Of a stretch of DNA of 64,000 bases, positions 49,056 through 64,000 are shown piece by piece. The stretch's first letter is position 1; every line of letters starts with the position of its first letter. Under the pieces are notes generated by a model, which saw only the letters and a list, made by a program, of their open reading frames with translations, was not told the DNA's origin and ran no database searches. The stretch comes from Seleniibacterium sp963677135 (GTDB lineage Bacteria; Desulfobacterota; Desulfuromonadia; Desulfuromonadales; Geopsychrobacteraceae). A program made the position numbers and the translations under genes. The stretch lies in the NCBI GenBank assembly GCA_963677135.2, contig CAXXLS010000014.1, forward strand, positions 545,037 to 609,036, read 5' to 3'.

Positions 49056-51288
49056 ATGGGACAAAACGCATCAAGCAGAAAAACGGATTCGGCGCGCAGA
49101 AAAAAACGAGAGATATTTCTTATCGTCTTCGCGGCAATACTCCTGATCATCATTCCCCAATTTGAAGAACACCTCTTCGAACTGACCTCTCAGCTGCCTA
49201 TCAGCAACAGCATCATTGCTCTTGCGGTAATCAATATCAATATTCTGCTGGTCCTGCTCTTTCTGTTTCTCATTTTCCGGAACCTCTTCAAGCTCGTGCT
49301 GGAGAGAAGGCGCGGCGTTCCCGGTTCCAGGCTACGTAGCAAATTGGTCGGGGCATTCATCGCCCTTTCTTTGATTCCGACCATGCTGCTTTTTTTCGTA
49401 TCGGCAGGTTTTATCAGCAATAGTATCGACAACTGGTTTAACAACCAGGTAGAGAAGGCCCTCGACGAATCACTCGATGTCGCCCAGACCTATTATCGCA
49501 ATTCGGAAACCAACGCGCTTTATTATGCCGATCAGCTCAGCCGCAGAATCAAGGAAGAAAAACTCCTCAATGAAGAAAATCTTCCCAAACTGAAGCAACT
49601 GATCGTCACCAAACAGGAGGAATATAACCTTGGCATTGTCGAGGTTTTCTCGGCCACTCACGAAGAACTTGTCCGCGTCGCCAATCCCAAAATTCCTATT
49701 ATCGAGATAACCGCAGCAACATCAGACCCTGTCAGGGAAGGCCTGCAGGGAATCCGATTTTCACAGATAACGCCGGTCGGTCAGGCAGACCTGATTCGCG
49801 GCATCGTTCCTGTCCAGTCAAACTGGAACCCGAAAGATATCGTTGGCGTTGTCGTCGTCAATTATTATGTCCCTTACTCCCTGATCAACAAGATGAAGGA
49901 AATCTCCTCATCCGTCGATCAATACAAACTGACCAAGTCGATTAAAGGTCAAATCCAGCAAAGCTATGTCATCGTTCTGCTGCTTATTTCGCTGATCATC
50001 ATATTTTTGTCGACCTGGTTCGGATTTCATCTGGCGCGTGGCATCACCGTTCCTATCCAGGAGCTGGCGGCGGCGACCACTCGCGTTGCCTCAGGTGACC
50101 TTGACATTAACCTGGAAACGGAAAGTACCGACGAAATAGGAACCCTGGTCAGGGCTTTCAACAAGATGACGGATGACTTGCGCCAGGGCAGACAGGAAAT
50201 CAATGAAGCGAATCTAGAGTTGCAGGCATCCAACCTGGAGCTCGACCCGCCGTCGCAATTATATGGAGATCGTTCTCGCCAATGTCACCGCCGGAGTCAT
50301 TTCCATCGACCGTTATGGCAAACTGACGACGATAAACAAATCCGCTGAAAATTTGCTCCAATTCAAGGGCAACCAGGTTCTGGGAAAGGATTTCAGGAAC
50401 GTCATTCCGAAACAGTATCAACCCAAGATCATGGAGCTTCTGAAAGAGTTATTCCATTCTGAAAAAGGAACGGTAAGACAGCAGCTGACCATTCCCATCG
50501 GCAGTGAAAAATACACCCTGATGATCAATCTCGCCACGCTCAGAGACAATCAAAATCGGTTTCTGGGCACCGTCGTCGTCTTTGACGACCTGACCCAGTT
50601 GTTTAAAGCCCAAAGAATGGCAGCCTGGCGTGAAGTAGCCCGCAGAATCGCGCATGAAATCAAAAACCCACTGACCCCCATACAATTGTCCGCCCAGCGC
50701 CTCAGGCGCAAATACCTGGATCGATTCAATTCTGAAGACAAGGTCTTTGACGAATGTACCCAGATGATCAACCAGCAGGTGGATGAATTGAAGAACTTGG
50801 TCAACGAGTTCAGTAATTTCGCCAGGATGCCAGCGATAAAACCATCAGAGAACAATCTGAATGACGTCATAAAAGACTGTCTGACGCTCTATCGAGAGGC
50901 TCATAAAAACATTACCTTCAAAAAGGTCCTCGACGAAAACCTTCCGGTTACCAAGTTTGACCGAGAACAGATCAAGCGTGTCCTGATCAATTTACTTGAA
51001 AATTCGGTCAGCGCCATTGATGACGAAGGAGAGATCCTCCTTGAAACCGACTATAATCAGGAGTTGCAGATCATTTCCGTATCGGTCGCGGACAGCGGTT
51101 GCGGAATTCCTCCCGAAGATAAAAGCAGACTTTTTGAGCCCTACTTTTCTACCAAGAAGACCGGAACCGGACTCGGCCTGGCCATTGTCTCGACAATTAT
51201 TTCTGACCACGGAGGATACATACGCGTACGGGACAACAAACCTCAAGGGACCATATTTACCATCGAGCTTCCGGTAACGACCGGCTAA
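49056..51288 (+). pseudogene. ntrY: NtrY-type sensor histidine kinase, interrupted by a one-base frameshift
   Basis: Two overlapping frames encode consecutive parts of one protein. Frame 1 (49056-50348): membrane segments (two near the N-terminus, one at about 105-125, one at about 310-330), an extracytoplasmic sensor loop, and a HAMP domain (GITVPIQELAAATTRVASG). Frame 2 (from 50263): PAS domain, HisKA box AHEIKNPLTPIQLSAQR, and HATPase boxes NLLENSVSAI, DSGCGIPP and GTGLGLAIV. The junction lies at the CCC of 50246-50248. Removing one C restores LELDRRRNYMEIVL, the normal NtrY transition. A sequencing error or true mutation is possible; the downstream frame has no good ribosome-binding site. 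It pairs with ntrX, 28 bp further on. Confidence 0.88.
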
Positions 51289-51316
51289 AAATAACGCCAC
51301 TAAAGGAAAAGGTATC

Positions 51317-52684
51317 ATGAAACACATACTCATAGTCGATGACGAAGCGAGTATCCGTCAAAGTCTTGAAGGAATTCTCCAAGACGAAGGATTTCGCACA
51401 TCATTTGCAGCTACCGGGGAAGACTGTCTCAACAACATACAGGAAGAAGATCCCGATCTGGTGCTGCTTGATATCTGGATGCCCGGAATTGACGGTCTGG
51501 AAACGCTCAAACGGATTAAGCAGATGCGCCCCGGACAACTGGTCATCATGATGAGCGGCCATGGGACCATCGAAACGGCCGTCAAGGCTACCAGGCTCGG
51601 AGCCTACGACTTCATAGAAAAACCGCTGTCCCTAGAAAAGGTTTTGCTCTCTATTCAGAACGGCATGAAAATAGGTGAACTGGTGGCAGAAAATACCGCC
51701 CTGAAGGAGAAGATAAACCAAGACTTCCAGATGATCGGTGCCAGTCCCGCCGTGGAGCGTCTCAAGCAACAGATTAAAATGGCGGCCCCAAGCTCCGGAT
51801 GGGTTCTTATCACCGGAGAAAATGGCACAGGAAAAGAGCTTGTCGCCCGGGCCATACACAAGCAATCGACCCGTTCTGAGAAACCGTTTATCGAGGTCAA
51901 TTGTGCGGCGATCCCCGAAGAATTGATCGAATCGGAACTCTTCGGTCACGAAAAAGGAGCCTTCACTGGAGCGACCGCCGCCCGTAAGGGCAAATTCGAT
52001 CTTGCCAACACCGGCACCTTGTTCCTCGATGAAATCGGTGATATGAGCTTAAAAACCCAGGCTAAAATACTGCGTATCCTGCAGGAGCACAAATTTGAAA
52101 GAGTCGGAGGGAATCGGACAATAGAAGTTGATGTCAGGGTGATTGCGGCAACCAATAAAAATCTTCTTGAAGAAATCAAGCAAGGTAATTTTCGGGAAGA
52201 TCTATATTTCAGACTGAATGTCCTTCCCTTTGTCGTCCCGCCGCTGAGAGATCGCAAAGAAGATATCCCAAGGCTGTGTAAACACTTCCTTCATTATTTC
52301 TGCGGAAAGGAAAGCAGGGAAATCAAAACAATTTCCAAAGACGCTATGCAGGCCTTGATTTCATACCGTTGGCCCGGCAATGTCAGAGAGCTGAAGAATC
52401 TTATCGAAAGATTGGTTATCATGACCCCGGAACAAGAGATCCAGCTCGCCGACATTCCCCAGGAAATCTACCAGCAAAAGGAAGAGACATCATTGCCCCT
52501 TGATCAGGGCGAACATCTTCCCGATTCATATCGAGACGCAAAGGAGTTGTTCGAAAAACAATTCTTGCTGGAGAAGTTGAGAAAGAACAACTGGAATGTC
52601 TCACGAACGGCTGAAGAGATAGGACTGGAGAGATCAAATCTCCACCGAAAAATTAAATCATACGGAATAGAAGCAGATTCATAG
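51317..52684 (+). CDS. ntrX: NtrX-type sigma-54-dependent response regulator
   Basis: 455 residues. The receiver domain has the phosphorylation site Asp52 (LLDIWMPGIDG). The AAA+ domain has Walker A GENGTGKE (about 167-174), the sigma-54 contact loop GAFTGA (214-219) and LFLDEIGDM. The C-terminal Fis-type helix-turn-helix is WNVSRTAEEIGLERSNLHRK. It activates RNA polymerase carrying sigma-54. Partner of the adjacent NtrY kinase; NtrYX pairs respond to nitrogen, redox or envelope cues. AAGGAAAAGG precedes the start. Confidence 0.93.
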   Translation: MKHILIVDDEASIRQSLEGILQDEGFRTSFAATGEDCLNNIQEEDPDLVLLDIWMPGIDGLETLKRIKQMRPGQLVIMMSGHGTIETAVKATRLGAYDFIEKPLSLEKVLLSIQNGMKIGELVAENTALKEKINQDFQMIGASPAVERLKQQIKMAAPSSGWVLITGENGTGKELVARAIHKQSTRSEKPFIEVNCAAIPEELIESELFGHEKGAFTGATAARKGKFDLANTGTLFLDEIGDMSLKTQAKILRILQEHKFERVGGNRTIEVDVRVIAATNKNLLEEIKQGNFREDLYFRLNVLPFVVPPLRDRKEDIPRLCKHFLHYFCGKESREIKTISKDAMQALISYRWPGNVRELKNLIERLVIMTPEQEIQLADIPQEIYQQKEETSLPLDQGEHLPDSYRDAKELFEKQFLLEKLRKNNWNVSRTAEEIGLERSNLHRKIKSYGIEADS

Positions 52685-52749
52685 AAAAAGGAAAGGACCA
52701 GGCTGGTGTTCTTTAAATCTTGGCTAACACCAAGAAGCAGAGGTTCCAG

Positions 52750-52776
52750 CCTTGGTAACTCCAGAAGTTACCAAGG
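52750..52776. repeat. 11-bp inverted repeat after ntrX
   Basis: CCTTGGTAACT (52750-52760) and AGTTACCAAGG (52766-52776) with a 5-base loop, extended outwards by GTTCC/GGAAC. It lies 66 bases after ntrX with no U-tract, so it may stabilise the 3' end of the message. Confidence 0.6.
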
Positions 52777-52797
52777 GAACTGATGAGAAGAAACAAA

Positions 52798-52838
52798 AAA
52801 AACCCCGTCATTCTCGTGCTGAGAAGACGGGGTTTTTC
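52798..52838. terminator. Terminator of rRNA operon 1 (also faces ntrX)
   Basis: The stem AACCCCGTC-(A)-TTCTC/GAGAA-GACGGGGTT has one bulged base and A/T runs on both sides. It lies just downstream (minus strand) of the 5S. Identical sequences recur at 58316 and 63834. Confidence 0.9.
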
Positions 52839-52846
52839 AAATAATT

Positions 52847-52961
52847 TCGGCGGCGACCTACTTTCCCACATAGTCTCCCATGCAGTATCATCGGCGCTGT
52901 AGGACTTAACTTCTGTGTTCGGGATGAGAACAGGTGTGACCCCTACGCTATAGCCACCGAA
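52847..52961 (-). rRNA. rrf: 5S ribosomal RNA, copy 1
   Basis: About 115 bases. On the minus strand it begins TCGGTGGCTATAGCGTAGGG and has the conserved CCCGAACACAGAAGTTAAG segment. Ends were placed by the terminal pairing; they may be off by a few bases. Confidence 0.93.
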
Positions 52962-53071
52962 AACCGTAAAACTGGTTTTCAATCGCATCGACTGATTTAT
53001 GAAAGCGATATTTTCGAAACTCAAAGGGGGTTGGGGGAGATGAACTCCCCCTTCCCTATAAAAAACTGTAA

Positions 53072-56022
<2,951 letters not shown>

Positions 56023-56172
56023 ATTACAGTCTTTTTCTACTTAAGTTTCTACGTTTACCTTTTATGTATCTATCGCTTTGCTAACATTTGCGCATCATCA
56101 CGTTGCGCAAATGATTTTCTAAATCTTTCAGTCGTATGCAATTGTCAAAGATCGAATAAAATCGTCACGAAT

Positions 56173-56248
56173 TGGTGGAGGTGAACGGGATCGAACCGAT
56201 GACCTCCTGCTTGCAAGGCAGGCGCTCTCCCAACTGAGCTACACCCCC
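56173..56248 (-). tRNA. tRNA-Ala (TGC), copy 1
   Basis: Minus strand, 76 bases including an encoded CCA. Acceptor GGGGGTG/CACCTCC, anticodon loop CTTGCAA with TGC, T-loop GGTTCGATCC. It lies in the 16S-23S spacer, as usual. Confidence 0.96.
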
Positions 56249-56257
56249 GAAATGATC

Positions 56258-56334
56258 TGGTGGGCCAGGGAGGACTTGAACCTCCGACCTCACGATTATC
56301 AGTCGTGTGCTCTAGCCAGCTGAGCTACTAGCCC
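56258..56334 (-). tRNA. tRNA-Ile (GAT), copy 1
   Basis: Minus strand, 77 bases including an encoded CCA. Starts GGGCTAGTAGCTCAG, anticodon loop CTGATAA with GAT, T-loop GGTTCAAGTCC. First tRNA after 16S; nine bases separate it from tRNA-Ala. Confidence 0.96.
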
Positions 56335-56482
56335 ACATCCACACTCTTCGTTTAAATTCGATATCAAAGAACACAAAACCTCTATAATAGAGGCCCTGGT
56401 CTCTCAAAACTAAATAGCAGACTGAAGAACTTGAAGGATTTCAGCTTGTACCTCTACCTTTCGGCAGGGCAAGCTCCTTAGA

Positions 56483-58016
<1,534 letters not shown>

Positions 58017-58315
58017 TTCTGAAGTTTTGTTCCTATTTTGTTCAATTAACTTGAACCCTTACAAGCTCTTATAAACATCTGCTATTTAGTTTTCAAAGAC
58101 CAGCTGCCCGCCCCGTCCGGGGCGAAGCGACAAGCAAGGAGTCTAGCCAACCACTCTCGCTTCGTCAAGCTTTTTTTCTAACTTTTTTTCGCTGCCGGAA
58201 CGCATTCTCATAAGCCGTCCCGAGCAACGGAGCGCAGTTATACTCAATCCTTCTCTACCCGTCAATACTTTTTTTCAAAAAAATTTCCGGGGAGAAGCGA
58301 TTCGTTGCTGCGAAT
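58017..58315 (-). other. rRNA operon 1 leader and upstream region
   Basis: It holds, in transcription order, A/T-tracts, promoter P1, promoter P2, a GC-rich hairpin (GCCCCGGACGGGGC), a boxA-like TCTTTGAAAACT, and the 5' arm of the 16S processing stem (58079-58103). This arm pairs with 56396-56421. Confidence 0.7.
58140..58265 (-). promoter_or_regulatory. Double promoter P1/P2 of rRNA operon 1
   Basis: P1: TTGACG (58265-58260), 17 bp, TATAAC (58242-58237), behind A/T tracts that resemble an UP element. P2: TTGACG (58168-58163), 17 bp, TAGACT (58145-58140), also behind A/T runs. The P1 start region is GC-rich (TGCGCTCC), as in stringently controlled rRNA promoters. Confidence 0.82.
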
Positions 58316-58357
58316 AAAAACCCCGTCATTCTCGTGCTGAGAAGACGGGGTTTTTCA
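58316..58357 (-). terminator. Terminator of rRNA operon 2
   Basis: Same hairpin as at 52798, just upstream of the operon 1 promoters. It insulates them from readthrough of operon 2. Confidence 0.9.
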
Positions 58358-58364
58358 AATAATT

Positions 58365-58479
58365 TCGGCGGCGACCTACTTTCCCACATAGTCTCCCATG
58401 CAGTATCATCGGCGCTGTAGGACTTAACTTCTGTGTTCGGGATGAGAACAGGTGTGACCCCTACGCTATAGCCACCGAA
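58365..58479 (-). rRNA. rrf: 5S ribosomal RNA, copy 2
   Basis: Identical to copy 1 at an offset of 5518 bp, including the four-C run (GGGG in the RNA) that is one base shorter in copy 3. Confidence 0.93.
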
Positions 58480-58589
58480 AACCGTAAAACTGGTTTTCAA
58501 TCGCATCGACTGATTTATGAAAGCGATATTTTCGAAACTCAAAGGGGGTTGGGGGAGATGAACTCCCCCTTCCCTATAAAAAACTGTAA

Positions 58590-61540
<2,951 letters not shown>

Positions 61541-61690
61541 ATTACAGTCTTTTTCTACTTAAGTTTCTACGTTTACCTTTTATGTATCTATCGCTTTGCT
61601 AACATTTGCGCATCATCACGTTGCGCAAATGATTTTCTAAATCTTTCAGTCGTATGCAATTGTCAAAGATCGAATAAAATCGTCACGAAT

Positions 61691-61766
61691 TGGTGGAGGT
61701 GAACGGGATCGAACCGATGACCTCCTGCTTGCAAGGCAGGCGCTCTCCCAACTGAGCTACACCCCC
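61691..61766 (-). tRNA. tRNA-Ala (TGC), copy 2
   Basis: Identical to copy 1; anticodon TGC; CCA encoded. Confidence 0.96.
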
Positions 61767-61775
61767 GAAATGATC

Positions 61776-61852
61776 TGGTGGGCCAGGGAGGACTTGAACC
61801 TCCGACCTCACGATTATCAGTCGTGTGCTCTAGCCAGCTGAGCTACTAGCCC
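61776..61852 (-). tRNA. tRNA-Ile (GAT), copy 2
   Basis: Identical to copy 1; anticodon GAT; CCA encoded. Confidence 0.96.
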
Positions 61853-62000
61853 ACATCCACACTCTTCGTTTAAATTCGATATCAAAGAACACAAAACCTC
61901 TATAATAGAGGCCCTGGTCTCTCAAAACTAAATAGCAGACTGAAGAACTTGAAGGATTTCAGCTTGTACCTCTACCTTTCGGCAGGGCAAGCTCCTTAGA

Positions 62001-63534
<1,534 letters not shown>

Positions 63535-63833
63535 TTCTGAAGTTTTGTTCCTATTTTGTTCAATTAACTTGAACCCTTACAAGCTCTTATAAACATCTGC
63601 TATTTAGTTTTCAAAGACCAGCTGCCCGCCCCGTCCGGGGCGAAGCGACAAGCAAGGAGTCTAGCCAACCACTCTCGCTTCGTCAAGCTTTTTTTCTAAC
63701 TTTTTTTCGCTGCCGGAACGCATTCTCATAAGCCGTCCCGAGCAACGGAGCGCAGTTATACTCAATCCTTCTCTACCCGTCAATACTTTTTTTCAAAAAA
63801 ATTTCCGGGGAGAAGCGATTCGTTGCTGCGAAT
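63535..63833 (-). other. rRNA operon 2 leader and upstream region
   Basis: Copy of 58017-58315: A/T tracts, P1, P2, GC hairpin, boxA-like element and the 16S processing arm. Confidence 0.7.
63658..63783 (-). promoter_or_regulatory. Double promoter P1/P2 of rRNA operon 2
   Basis: P1 TTGACG (63783-63778) / TATAAC (63760-63755) and P2 TTGACG (63686-63681) / TAGACT (63663-63658), both with 17-bp spacers, identical to operon 1. Confidence 0.82.
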
Positions 63834-63875
63834 AAAAACCCCGTCATTCTCGTGCTGAGAAGACGGGGTTTTTCA
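63834..63875 (-). terminator. Terminator of a third rRNA operon
   Basis: Third copy of the rRNA terminator hairpin. It implies that a further operon lies to the right of the window. Confidence 0.9.
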
Positions 63876-63882
63876 AATAATT

Positions 63883-63996
63883 TCGGCGGCGACCTACTTT
63901 CCCACATAGTCTCCCATGCAGTATCATCGGCGCTGTAGGACTTAACTTCTGTGTTCGGGATGAGAACAGGTGTGACCCTACGCTATAGCCACCGAA
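63883..63996 (-). rRNA. rrf: 5S ribosomal RNA, copy 3, one base shorter
   Basis: Whole 5S of a third tandem unit at the window edge. It equals copies 1 and 2 except that the C run at 63976-63978 has three C where the others have four. The rest of that operon lies outside the window. Confidence 0.88.
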
Positions 63997-64000
63997 AACC

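Overview
The window looks like chromosomal DNA of a Gram-negative deltaproteobacterium, most likely of the Desulfuromonadales (Geobacter/Desulfuromonas/Pelobacter relatives). This is an inference from gene content: two neighbouring succinyl-CoA:acetate CoA-transferase genes (used by acetate-oxidising members of this group), outer-membrane biogenesis genes (bamD, mlaA, mlaC, lpxC), a full MSHA-type pilus locus, an NtrY/NtrX pair, and GEMM-I type riboswitches of a kind known from Geobacter. I ran no database search.

Layout. 1-4.3 kb: exported and membrane proteins of unknown function. Two transcription units on the minus strand each start with the same module: a sigma-70-like promoter, a GEMM-I-like dinucleotide riboswitch and an intrinsic terminator. 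4.8-6 kb: a zinc-ribbon/PilZ protein and a small TPR protein. 6-8.6 kb: terB-mnmM-mlaA-mlaC operon (minus). 8.8-11.2 kb: bamD, and a CLC protein of the fluoride/proton antiporter type. 11.6-15.5 kb: two paralogous CoA-transferase genes, each with its own control region. 15.6-32.7 kb: one continuous minus-strand MSHA pilus operon (mshI, a PilN-like gene, mshJ, K, L, M, N, E, G, F/B-like, A, C, D, O, P, Q), tightly packed with many four-base start/stop overlaps. 32.8-39.6 kb: peroxiredoxin, xerC, lipase, yjbQ, DUF362-ferredoxin, nfu, midA, and a cytidylate kinase-like/BON fusion. 39.7-45.5 kb: yebC-ruvC-ruvA-ruvB, then a 765-residue protein of unknown function, then queH. 45.7-52.7 kb: phasin-like protein, UbiB-family kinase, lpxC, ntrY (broken by a one-base frameshift) and ntrX.

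52.8 kb to the end: ribosomal RNA operons on the minus strand in direct tandem. Each is 16S - tRNA-Ile - tRNA-Ala - 23S - 5S. Two complete units repeat with an exact period of 5518 bp, and the 5S of a third unit lies at the right edge. Each unit carries its own double promoter and terminator.

Themes. Several elements respond, or belong to families that respond, to cyclic dinucleotides: the two riboswitches, the PilZ protein, and MshE, which carries both 24-residue c-di-GMP-binding motifs of the MshEN domain. Surface attachment and exported proteins are therefore probably governed by cyclic dinucleotides here. The riboswitches have A at the position that, in Geobacter relatives, is associated with sensing 3',3'-cGAMP rather than c-di-GMP. 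The least explained protein is the 765-residue product in the ruv operon. The ntrY frameshift and a missing base in the third 5S both lie in short C runs and may be sequence errors.
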